Shown piece after piece: positions 12,201-27,908 of a DNA stretch of 64,000 nt; within the stretch, counting starts at the first letter, position 1; each line of letters opens with the position of its first letter. A model generated the notes under the pieces. That model made no database searches. It saw only the letters and a list, made by a program, of their open reading frames with translations, and was not told the DNA's origin. The DNA is from Branchiostoma floridae. Its lineage: Eukaryota; Chordata; Leptocardii; Amphioxiformes; Branchiostomatidae. Location of the stretch: contig NC_049984.1 of assembly GCF_000003815.2 (NCBI RefSeq), forward strand, positions 18,615,304 to 18,679,303, written 5' to 3'. The position numbers and the translations under genes were made by a program.

Positions 12201-14324
12201 GGAATCATGACAAATGCATGTACAATATCGATCACTGCCATTATTCAGAATTTTCCTGTACATAACAAAGAAATTATCACGAAGTCATAACCGCAATATT
12301 ATGGTAAAAATGGGGCTTATTTCGAGACATGGAAAGCAGGTCCTATGGTATTCTGTCACGTTTTAAAATGCCGCAAAACGTCCATCAATATTCAGTCATC
12401 CACGATTCTAACGGAAATAAACGGTCAAACCTGCCATGCAACAGGTGGGCGTGACAGGGTTCCATATTTCCTTAGAACCAGTAGGATGTAAGCAACTGCT
12501 GTTTCCTTTACTCGGTAAAAATATCTGTTTAGAGATTCAAATGTATGTTTATGATGTTATCTTCACGGTTGGGACCCTGTCTGATGAACATATAGGGACA
12601 GACATATGACGGCACAGCGCGATGCACGCTGGGATATCGTGCGTCATGAAATGAAAGGTTCGCACCCGGTGGGGAGGGGGTTCGGGGTCGTCTCATAACT
12701 TACGGGGTACCAGGCAAGGAAACGTCACAAGTCATGGATTTCACACGCTAAATAATGCCGTCAGAATGAATTCTTTTTCACTACGTTCCAGATCAAGTTC
12801 TACCCATTCTTGGGGCCGTCCCGAATATGTTTTTGTCACGCTCAAAACTTTCGAGGTGCATTTGAAATGGAGAAAACGGCATTCCAACATTATGCGAAAC
12901 ATTCTGATCTCATTCGATGGAGATCCGAAACGGCAAGCCACTTCAAATACTGCGAATATGTGGCCAAAAGAATATCTGGAATACAGTGATAATGTCTAGA
13001 ATGCACTACAAATACCCAGAAATTGACAAAGAACGTTATTTTTAGGGTATTTGGCCCATCCCTTCTCATGTGAAGGGGATATAAGGTCCATTTGGAATTC
13101 CCGCTCGAATGTGGCGCGAATTCTTCATTCCGGCTGGTTTTGCTTGATTCCTGCTATTCGGTTTCAGTGTGAAGGCCCTATAATGATGTTACAATGGCCT
13201 TTCAATGTCTTCCAATGACCCCTCATGTATTTTTCGATGATTGCAATGAGAGCGGCTTCTCCCCTGAAAAGATGCCTATAGAGAATCACGACGCGTCCAT
13301 GTTACATTACAACGCTGATCTACTTATTTCATTAAGCACCTTACGGCGCAGACGTTATGCAGAAGATTACCCTTGTCAAGGATTCAGTCTTCAATCCTAC
13401 ATGGCGTTATCAGTCGACAGTACTCTGTCTACACAGCACTAGTAATTAGTCCCCTGCTGCTGAAGGTCTTTGTACATTGTGTTAGTCTCACGTTATTACA
13501 ATTTGTCATCTCTGAGGATGAAAGCCGACTTTTAAGTGGATATTACTTGAGAATTATCAATGTCGGTATGTGATAACATCGATTTGGCGAAGAGGTGAAT
13601 TGAATTTAAACGTTGATAATGTGTATTGGGAAGGATTTGGGATGCATGCTAGAATATGATTATACAGTATACCATTTAGGAATAAGTGTCTCGTTTTAGA
13701 AACAGTTTTGTTCCTTGAAACATAATCGTTTAGCAATGAACTTACTTGGATCATGAAAGTGGTTAATTGTAACTGAGGCTGATAATTTATATTCTTGGTT
13801 TTATTTTTCCCCTTTTATTTCAGGGCCCATTTTTGTTTACTACTTTGGCTGTTGTACATAGTTACACAGTTCAGTTCATTTTGTGCACTTTTTTGTTGCG
13901 TTTTTTTTTTCATAGTTGCATTGTTCAGCACATTCTATGCACTTTATTGTTGCGTTCGTTTATACATTTTTTCGTGCACGATCATCTACCACATAGCTGC
14001 ACCATGTCTCGCAGAACGCTACGTGCCGTGAGGCACTTTCTGGTGTATTATGTAGAAGCTGAAGGCCTACTGTCCACCATGGTTCCATCAAAAACGCTGT
14101 CATGCGTAAAAACTGCCTTGACGTTGATACCACTCCCAACATTTTCACCTGTCACCTTTTGAAAGACGTTTTATGAATGCCACTTGGCGCAGACTCAGCT
14201 GAATCGAGAACCATCTTGTGGGAGACCTCGTTAGAAAATAGAGACACCGAACCATCTGGCGGATTGACATGCAGGAAAGCAATGTCAAGGTGCTACATGT
14301 TTGGCACCCTGGCGACCTGCCCCT
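9263..14324. other. No gene recognised; one Penelope-like fragment and one possible conserved block
   Basis: No exon is supported. About 10040-10125 contains CAACGTTTCGATGTCTATCA and CACCATCGTCAGGG, text that resembles the non-coding ends of Penelope-like or related retroelements in invertebrates (recalled, not tested). About 10740-10930 is less AT-rich with several ATTA/ATTGATT motifs and an inverted pair AAAAAGCAG / CTGCTTTTT, possibly regulatory. The remainder is AT-rich with only short chance frames. Confidence 0.35.
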
Positions 14325-15110
14325 GTCAAAGTCTCTTATACAAACATGGTGGAACGGGATTCATGATCAGTTCCAGCGCATGCGCCTTTGCTCACAGACA
14401 ACACGTCGTCTGAAATGTAACTGCCTTGCATTCACTTGAAACTAATTGAGAAGGTAACAATCTGTGTTACACTGTGAAAAACAGGACGTCGAAAAGATTG
14501 TATGAAAATGTCGCTCAAAGTCTCTCATACAAACATGGTGGGACGGGATTCAGTTCCAGCGCATGCGCCTTTTTTTCAGACAACACGTCATCTGAAATAT
14601 AACTGTCTTGCTTCCACTTGAAGCTAATCAAGAAGGTACTAGTAACAATACTGTAAATGCATTTACGTTCGCGGGGATTTAATTTCGCGATAACGGGAAA
14701 GTGTAGTGTTCGCGGTGGTTTTAAGTTCGCGGTAGTTCCATACACTTTAGTCACATACTATTACTGTAATGGAAAAATGTTCGCGGTGGTTTTAAGAATG
14801 CCTCGCGAAAACCGCGAACATAAGACCACCGCGAACATTTCTGCATTTGAAGTATGTGCTACGATGTGAAAAACAGGACGTTGCAAAAGACTGATTGTAT
14901 AAAAACGTCAGTCAAAATCTCTCAAACAAACATGGTGGAACGGGATTGAGTTCCAGCGCATGCGCCTTTGCTCACAGAAAACACATCGTCTGAAATGTAA
15001 CTGTCTTGCACCCAGTCTAAGTTGATTGATAAGGTAACAGTATATGCTATAGTGTGTAAACGGACGTAGCAAGTACTGATTGCCTGAAGATGTCGTTCAA
15101 AATTGAGTCT
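14325..15110 (+). repeat. Tandem array of about 190-bp units, interrupted by a MITE
   Basis: Three units share ATACAAACATGGTGG, ACGGGATT, TTCCAGCGCATGCGCCTTTG and a GTGAAAAACAGGACGT segment, starting at about 14329, 14522 and 14924. Unit 2 is split by the MITE at 14649-14853. There is no open frame across the units. Confidence 0.8.
14649..14853. mobile_element. CTGTAAATGCA-type MITE (copy 2), inserted in a tandem repeat
   Basis: The ends TACTGTAAATGCATTTACG and CATTTCTGCATTTGAAGTA flank GTTCGCGGTGGTTTTAAG modules. It interrupts the second unit of the 14325-15110 tandem array; comparison with units 1 and 3 shows the empty site and a TA duplication. Confidence 0.85.
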
Positions 15111-15747
15111 GTAACCTCACTGATCTGAACCTTGCTTTCTACGGTGTATCGAAATGCATTTACAGGTTATGTCCCTGGTGCTGAATAGGGTTCACTTCTC
15201 CCTCTAATGCTTGCTGACCCTAATGGTGCCCTACATAGCATTTCTTTCACTGGTAATAAATGTTCGCTTAAATTTACTTTACCCTTACTGTTATTGTACT
15301 GTTGAGTTCACTCTAACCAGTTGAGCAAATGGGGGGGAGGCAGAATTCTGCAGTTAACCTAAGTATGTTTCGGTAAAATATGCCAACATTCGGCATATGC
15401 ATAGTTGTGATACACCGCAAAAAAGTGCCACTTGTTTCATCATTCACGTACCAATGAAACCTTATATGAAAACAGATGTGCTACAGCGCAAGGCAGAATC
15501 CTACTCAGTTTTGCCTGGTCATTCAGCCTTCATCAAGACGAGTGACCAACAAATTTGAACACGTGACCTTCCCTGTGACAGTGGAGGATCAAAGTAGGTC
15601 TGCACTTGTAGAGTTGGTCAAAAATTTGTAGACTTGTTTTACCTTGTCTGGAGCCAGGGGGTCTGATTCACTATGACCGTCATTTGCAAAAGTATTTTTG
15701 TTGATTTCTATCACCATAGTAACGCGTGTTTCTCCCTTCCTCTGCAG

Positions 15748-20197
<4,450 letters not shown>

Positions 20198-21875
20198 CGT
20201 CTGTGTGTCTACGTCATCACTTCGTGCTTGTGACGTCATCACTCCATGCTCTCTATGCATCAGCACTGGTGCGCATGTCCCAAATGTCACGTGGTCTTGC
20301 ACGTGCGAAGTACAGATGTGAGTGTAAAAGTTGAAAACGAGCCTTTTTCTCCCGGTGCCGTTCAGTCATTGAAACCTGCTGAGAATCTAGAACTGTACGA
20401 AAATTAGAAGATATGACAATTGTGTACTAGTTTGAGATGGCGCGTGGTTCTGTGGGAACTGCACAGGGGGGAGGGGGGTGGTCTCGTCTTCTGTCGTTGA
20501 AGTTGATCAAACGTGTACGTACGTCACAGCGAGCGTGTGTTCTGTCATTTCCGCCTCATATCTTCTCTTTATAAGGAAATTTAGAAGGTGAAATGGATAA
20601 AAAAAATCAACACCTTAATATTTCTACATCGTGCGGAATCTTCAGATAGATATGAGTACTTTTGTTATTGAATGTAAAATGTTGACAAAAATTGTCTCTC
20701 TTAGACGATGGAGCTAGCTATATAGTGCCCGTTATTCAGAACTTGGTATGGGTGGTCTAGCGACGAATTCGAAGCATTTGTTTTTCTTATGTCAGTATGC
20801 TGCAAAACATACCGAAAAGTTGTGTTTCCAACCACATAGCAGTCTTCGGTCAGCGTTTTGATATTGACTACCTTTGCTTATTGCATACAGTCCCTATCGT
20901 TTCTTGATGTCTGGAAATTCGAGAAAAAAAGACGGAAATGCTAAAATGCTAAACCAAAAACTGCTATGAGGGTGTGAGTAGATCTGCAGTTCCAATATTT
21001 TGTTAATCTTAAGTGTTATATTGTAAGTTTGATTCTTAACTTTTCCATCTCTTGGTGAACGTACTTATTTAATATCGTTATCAACCACGCCGTTTTCTGG
21101 TGTGCATACATATGAAGATATTGTGTGTGCCATCTATGTAACTGCTACAGAACTTGTTTAGGAACTGCACGGCTTGGGGTACGTCGTATTGTGACTTGGC
21201 GGGGGTCTGATACGGATTCGAAAGACCAAGCCCATGTTCAAATATCTGACTATAATCTATTGGAAATAGTAGTTCTTAGAAATACTGGGTTTAGCCACAG
21301 CAAGACACACCGTACCTGGCGTGATGCTCTTAACATTGTCGTCAACAATAGACGAACAACAAGAATACTTGCAGTCCTCAACAATTTGTTTCAACTCAGA
21401 GTCCCGTCAAGTCCTCTACAGCGTGCCTTCAACCTTAACTACGCCACTTATCCAACCTTCATCGTCTCCAAAGAAAATTTTGTAACATGAAACCAGTGTT
21501 AATGAAGACTGGCTATTGCCATGATCCAAGCTACTGTACCCTTATGTTGCATGAATATTAGTATACTTATTATTGCATGGACGTTTCCAGAGGAGAAAAA
21601 AAAAACTTATTGCTATATGGTGTACGCTACTATGTCGCCTGTAAATACAGTACATGTTCCGTATGTATATTGTGGTGAATCTGTGCGCGTGCACCATGGA
21701 AGTTGTAGCTTGCCCGGTGGAGTTATGACGTAATGATGACGTAGCCCGGTGGAGTTATGACGTAATGATGACGTGCCTTGTTAAAAATGCGAAAGAGGAC
21801 ACGGTATGATGTAGTCGAGGCCACACCAATGGCATGACTTGTTTGTCGTCCCAATAAATCCTTTATATGATCTTC
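20198..21875 (+). other. Probable 3' UTR of the G alpha-o gene
   Basis: Sequence following the Go stop codon, with no recognised protein. The first plausible polyadenylation signal noted is AATAAA at 21853-21858, which would give a 3' UTR of about 1.7 kb. A 35-bp tandem duplication (core CCCGGTGGAGTTATGACGTA) lies at about 21712-21775. The end point is inferred from the signal only. Confidence 0.45.
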
Positions 21876-22205
21876 TTTCTCAGTAGGACCAGAAAAAGTG
21901 CACTAAGTCCGGCACATATGAGGAGAAATTCAAATGTTTAAAAATAATTCGATCAAAGTTCGTTCGTCAAACAAGAACTGTTCTTGGTGCGGTCTCGTCA
22001 CCAGGGCATGCATGAACAACCCCAATCTCGTTCCCTGGAATATGAAAAACCCACTAAGGTTCCAACCCGACAAGACCCGCGTCTCTTCCTTTATCAATCT
22101 ATCAATCATATCATCAAGGCACAGGGGAGGGGGTAATATAACGGTTATACTTTTTTTGTTGTTACCGTCTGTCTTACATCAAGTGTTCTTCTACCATCTA
22201 CTGTC

Positions 22206-22394
22206 CTAGGGCAATAATCTCCAAGCAGATTCCCGGTAACATAAGATAGTATCAAAGCTGGTCAAGGAGTATAGCCGGCCTAAGGAAGTCAGGCGGGGAT
22301 AGGCGACTAACCTCCTCAGGCCGGCTATACTACTTGGCCAGCTTTGATACTATCTTATGTTGCCGGGAGTCTGCTTGGAGATTACCAGGGCCAT
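22206..22394. mobile_element. Foldback MITE with ATCTCCAAGCAGA ends
   Basis: Arms of about 75 bp: TAATCTCCAAGCAGATTCCC, ATAAGATAGTATCAAAGCTG and AGTATAGCCGGCC recur inverted on the right, around a 35-bp spacer. The same ATCTCCAAGCAGA terminus occurs alone at about 26936, 57461 and 58890, suggesting decayed relatives. Confidence 0.85.
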
Positions 22395-22893
22395 GCTCAC
22401 AGCAGATAGATGTGGATGTCAAAGTTACACAACAGCGCCGCAACCGAGCGTTTGAACAAACAAACAAACAGTAAAAACTTTTGACAATTCACCCAAAGAG
22501 GAGCGGGGAATATATACTAGTATTCTGTGATTGGCCAGCGGTCATGTGGCTAACTATGCCCATGGAAAGTTACGGTGATATTTATTTCTATTGCACATTC
22601 CATGCATATTGAGAATGACCTTCGTAATATCTGGTCCATGGCAAAAACGAAGTGCAAACAGGAGAATAGTGCACATCTATAATCATATGCAATGCAGCAT
22701 GACAGATTTTCATTGCAGCTGCTGGCAGTTGCATTTCATGATTTGCACTTCATTTGTATACAATGCCATTAATAGGTGCAACCAAGCTTATAAACTCTTT
22801 GATGCAGCACACGGATCTTCGCTGACAGGTTTCGCAACATGGCAGACATGACTGGATATCGCAACTTTGTTTCCACAAACACACATTCAGTCA

Positions 22894-23138
22894 TTCTCCC
22901 ACGCAGAGACATTCAACGGCGCCAGCAAACCGTCTTTTGTCTCTACTCTGCTATCTCAACCGTCACCATCAGTTCCTGACTTACCCTTATATATGCGAGA
23001 TCCCTTTTGAAAACTGAAAGGCGTCTCTAATTGTGGCGACGCCCACAGAAACTGATGGTGAATGTTGAGATAGCAGAGTACAGGCAAGTGGCCGGCGGTT
23101 TGCTGGCGCCGTTGGATGTCTCTGTGTAGGAGAATTCG
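22894..23138. mobile_element. Second copy of the GGCGCCAGCAAACCG foldback MITE
   Basis: Same arms and the same central CCCTTATATATGCGAGATCC as the element at 19314-19574, in the same orientation, with ends CATTCTCCCACGC / GTGTAGGAGAATT. No convincing target duplication was found. Confidence 0.72.
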
Positions 23139-23639
23139 AACACATAACCTTCGCCAAATAATCGCGCCTTTATCCAAGACCTCAATGTCTCATTCATGTT
23201 TTACTAAAAGATTAAGGGTACCTATCCAAAGATAGTGATTTCAAAGTCCATCTTATCCATACCAACTGACCTCAAGCGCCAAACTGATGAAAGTTTGTTT
23301 GTATTAACTGAAGAGGTTTGATAGCAGGGTACGTTCGCTAGTACGGTCGGACGTGCACACTCCTGGCTTCTGAGTGGTGCGGTCGTAGGCTTGCAGCTGG
23401 AAAATGTCTCTCGTAGGAAGGTGTAGCTAAGTGCAGTTTGTAATTGCCATAAACAAGTATTGTGTGTTTTCAGGTAGTTGTCAATTTAACGTTATATACA
23501 TGATGTCGGATAAATGCGTTGTGTTTCCTGTATTACCAATGTGTCCGTGTAAAACACATGTAATGAAATGAAGTCTACGGAAAGAAAAGAAAAAAAAAAC
23601 ACGAAACCTTGATTAAATATGACAGATATTCATAAAAAA

Positions 23640-23880
23640 ATCAACGATAAGCGCTGGAGCAAAAATATTAAGAGGGTACATAATCTTACGTCACCCCGGA
23701 GTTTCTGGACGTGAAGTTCTACGGCGTGTCTGCGTGCTCCAAAATCCGTCGGATTCCCTAGGAGTTCGTACGGAGGCGGTACTTTACCATTTACGGATCC
23801 CAAAAGATTACGTTTTGGCACGTAGACAGCACGTACGTATTTGCACGTACGGCGGTCTGTGCCCTTAGCTTAATTAAATC
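23640..23880. repeat. Dispersed repeat (GTACGGAGGCGGTACT family), copy 1
   Basis: GTACGGAGGCGGTACT, CCATTTACGGATCCCAAA and CCCTTAGCT are shared in order with 51228-51415. It is rich in ACGTAC motifs. Family identity is unknown. Confidence 0.65.
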
Positions 23881-24110
23881 AACCACGATTGTGTCGCATT
23901 GCTGAGACCATAACTAGACTAGAAATCCAGGCGGTACGTAGAGAATCTGCCCGCCGAGCGCAGCGGCTGTCATCCAAACCACGGCCTGGTTCTGGGCCCC
24001 ACGGCTCCAGCCATGGACCCCTCCAACTGGAAAAAGTATATGAATATATTTGTTTATATAGTATAGAGATGAGAAGGCCGGTGATGATGAAGTGGTCCTA
24101 ACTCCAATGT

Positions 24111-24460
24111 TTGCTCCAAATTGGTAAAACGAAAATGCTGACAAATTTCATAGACGGAAAAACATTCATTAATAAATTTCGTTACAAGAAAGCGTTCGCT
24201 TATTTGTTTTACGACAGTAGCGACTTTGTGAACACGTCATTGGTGACAAATTCCATAGACGGAAAAACATTCTTCAACGGATTTCGATACAAGAAAACGT
24301 TTGCTTATTTGTTTTACGACGTAGAAAAGCGCCATTTTCGAACTTGATATTTCTTTCCACAACCGCTACACACTTACAACAAATGTTATGAAGATCCATA
24401 TACAGACCCACCACACCATGGCACAACTAAAAGCATGACCTTCTTGGCGAAGGTAATTAC
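24111..24460 (+). repeat. Two 105-bp direct repeats joined to a dispersed repeat
   Basis: 24135-24210 and 24249-24320 are near-identical (CATAGACGGAAAAACATTC and CTTATTTGTTTTACGAC shared). A 78-codon frame (24111-24347) runs through both, giving IDGKTF..FRYKK.FAYLFYD twice. 24310-24460 is a second copy of the family at 60-262. No protein family is recognised. Confidence 0.6.
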
Positions 24461-27311
24461 TTTTTTTTACTCGCGGCCGGTTCATTTATTGATTCATAAG
24501 TCTACAAACTATATGTCGTTGGTCTGTCTGACGTTATACCAGAAACACATGTTACCTTAGCAGATCTATTCGTTTGTCATGAATGTCGATCATTACTTTT
24601 TCATTGCGTTGCATCGGGTGAAATGACATCGTCAATAGGTCTTAACTTACCTTTCCAATCGGCCACTATCGGCAGTCCATTGTATCACACAACAACCCAC
24701 TTTTTGACGGAATAATGCAAGGTTTAAAACATATGTATGATGAATGAGATTTGAATCGGTACTAGACTACCGAATTATCAACATCATACAACAGCCCCAT
24801 TGCTCACGGATTGGTTTAACGGCGGTAATAATACAAGGTGTCGTTGAAGAGGTTCACCAGTCACGTATGCTACACAGTAGAATATTCTTTTTAAAAAGTG
24901 ACACTTTCATAAAAAAATTGGAAGTATGTATGCCTTTCAAAGTGTTACTGATTGAAGAATATTCTACTAACTGCAAAAAAAGTAATTAAAATGTCAGATG
25001 CCGTTTTATGGCGACATCTAACGAAATTACAGAGAACTGTACCCTTCGGGGCTAAAGAGAACCGCAGGAATATTACATCGCCATAAGTCTCACGAATAAG
25101 GTTATCTGTTTGTTGCCGTTCATGTGCATTTGCTTGAGGACAGCATAAATCGAGGTAGGTGGGTTCTTATGATGTAAGTGTGTAGGAGTCGGAAGAACGA
25201 ATGTGCCCTTTGGCGACTTTCTACGTTACTGCAGCAAAACGTCCGTGTTCTGGACATGCTATGGTCGTGATTTTTGAGTGGTAGACGACTCTCGGGACAG
25301 AGAGTGAGTGGTATAGGTTGGAATACCCTGAAATGGGGGCCGATTTTGGTTTGAAAGAGAACAACGCAAGAAAGGGATGGTGGATCAAGGTGGTGTATAT
25401 TTAGATAGCCTAAGTGATGATTAACATAACACGATGATGTAATTGGTTGATGGCCGGTACATGAGGTCTTGGATCTTTGTCTGTACAATGAGGTCTTTTT
25501 TAACCTCCTTGGTCTGTAGGACGCAAAAAGTTACTGTGTCTGAAACAAAGGATGCAAAAAGTTATTCGTAAACGAAAATGAGATTGTAAAAGTGTCAATA
25601 CACTTAAACCAATACTTTATCATAGACAATGGGAAAATTTGCACGGATGTCATCCATAAAATGTGGACTTAATACAGGAGAAGGCAACATTGACTATGAA
25701 CTCTAGAGTTATATTCTAATTCAACTATGACAAATCAAGACATATAGATTCAACATTTTTTAATTGCTACAAGATCCCAGTTGATATTGCCATAAAAATC
25801 TTCAGATCCTACCTACTAAAATATTATTTCCATAAATAAAGTTATTAGAACAAACTTTAAAAGAAGAAACACTAACCTAACTAATTCATACATTTCTGCA
25901 TGCAGTAATGTTATATGGGAGAAAAATATGTCCAAAACAACAGGACAAAGTGTTGATGGTGGCTAATATGACCATAATCAACAGTGTTTTGCATCTGCAG
26001 TCTTTGATACACAACATACACATGATATTTTGTAAACAAGTCAACAAACATGAAACAAACAAACAGAATAATATAAGACAGCTCACCATGTTTATGTTGC
26101 ATTTCTAACACATAGGGCATTTGTGAATTGAACCATTGGACCTCATATTGCAATTCTACATTCATTTACCTACACAGCAGCTTTATATTGTGTTAGGTAC
26201 ATTTTTTTCCGTCAAAGACTCAAAGGGCAGTGCCCATTGTTAGTAAATAGAGCTCAATGTTCATTTTATCAATATCTAAGCTATCATGTTAAGATACAAT
26301 ATATATGATCCCAACCAACTCAAGTTCTTATCAATATTTTCAATTTTTATCAATTTTTCAATTTGTTCAATTTCAAATCATAAGAATGGGAAACATTGGG
26401 TTGATATTTTCCTTGACAAGCCATATTTCAAAGCCCATGTGATATTCAAAATGGACCAGATATCATTGCTAAACTTTACCACCAACTTTATATTTGCATC
26501 TGGTCCCCTGTGTGTACGTATATTGTCATCATATAACTGTTATGGTGCTTCAGACTCATTTGACATCTTAGGTAAGCTACACAAATAGCATACATGTAGA
26601 TCCGGACACATCACTAGCACATGTAGTACCATTAGCCTAAAATCCAGTCTTGTTAGCTGATCACTAACTGCAATGGCTGCCATCCCACCAGATATTGACC
26701 ATCAGAAGCAGACTAAAGCTAACATGTCTGGCTTCCTGGCTAATTTTAGTCATTATTTGCCATATTTTTTTGCTATCCCAGCCTATATGTACCTGAGAAC
26801 TGAGGTAATCTTGATAGACAAACACATCACAGTCCATATCTATACTTGCACCCCACAACCTACATAACAGTACCAGTGTCCATGAACTCCTGATAAAACT
26901 ACTGAACAGTTCTGAAAATGTTACATATTATATTCTCCAAGCAGATGTTAGGCTCAGGCTGTTTTTTTTTTACATTTCTATGCGCTAGCGCTGTTCTCTT
27001 TGTGTCTTGCTGCTGCGACATAAAGAAAACAGTACGAAATAGATAGCCTGATAAAAATGTCTATAAAACAGCAAAAACAGTCAGAGCCCAACCTCTGGTT
27101 GAACAAGCATGATTTTCCATGACCTACCATATGAACACTCAGCACTTCTGTATTAGCTGGGAAATTCCCAGGTCCTTTCAGTAAGGAGCTGTTGATCACA
27201 AGTTACAACAACATACAGCATCCCATGACCTGGCATCTTGCATACAAAAAGCTAAAGGAAGGAAGGTACATGTTATCTTGTAGAGTAATGTAGAGAGGAG
27301 CTCCTATCCTA
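24461..27311. other. No gene recognised; AT-rich with a hairpin and a dispersed repeat
   Basis: 24878-24968 is an inverted repeat (GTAGAATATTCTT ... AAGAATATTCTAC). 25130-25500 shares CTGCAGCAAAACGTCC-like and CTGGACATGCTA text with 37190-37500 in WDR59 intron 12, suggesting a dispersed repeat. Nothing else is supported. Confidence 0.4.
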
Positions 27312-27908
27312 CTACATGAGAGCCCAGGAGTTGTAGTTACTGTCCAGTGTTGCTACATGAGAGCCCAGGAGTTGTAGTTACTGTCCAGTGTTGCTACATG
27401 AGAGCCCAGGAGTTGTAGTTACTGTCCAGTGTTGCTACATGAGAGCCCAGGAGTTGTAGTTACTGTCCAGTGTTGCTACATGAGAGCCCAGGAGTTGTAG
27501 TTACTGTCCAGTGTTGCTACATGAGAGCCCAGGAGTTGTAGTTACTGTCCAGTGTTGCTACATGAGAGCCCAGGAGTTGTAGTTACTGTCCAGTGTTGCT
27601 ACATGAGAGCCCAGGAGTTGTAGTTACTGTCCAGTGTTGCTACATGAGAGCCCAGGAGTTGTAGTTACTGTCCAGTGTTGCTACATGAGAGCCCAGGAGT
27701 TGTAGTTACTGTCCAGTGTTGCTACATGAGAGCCCAGGAGTTGTAGTTACTGTCCAGTGTTGCTACATGAGAGCCCAGGAGTTGTAGTTACTGTCCAGTG
27801 TTGCTACATGAGAGCCCAGGAGTTGTAGTTACTGTCCAGTGTTGCTACATGAGAGCCCAGGAGTTGTAGTTACTGTCCAGTGTTGCTACATGAGAGCCCA
27901 GGAGTTGA
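27312..27908. repeat. 41-bp minisatellite, 14 full units plus a partial one
   Basis: The period is exactly 41 bp: CTACATGAG recurs every 41 bases from 27312 to 27886. The units look identical by eye, implying recent expansion or homogenisation. The 15th, partial unit (27886-27908) is the 3' end of the F-box coding exon read on the minus strand, so the array begins in coding sequence and continues into its 3' UTR. There are no unique spacers, so this is not a CRISPR-like array. Confidence 0.98.

Noticed and set aside
14177-14413. Search of 1-15747 for the missing Go exons 1-3
   Set aside because: No GAGESGKS P-loop or myristoylation-type MGC start was recognised in any frame.
21125-21490. 121-codon frame after the Go gene
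   Set aside because: It lies in the probable 3' UTR; no recognised family.
27312-27908. Regular direct repeats resembling a CRISPR array
   Set aside because: The repeats abut with no unique spacers, and the genome is animal; it is a minisatellite.
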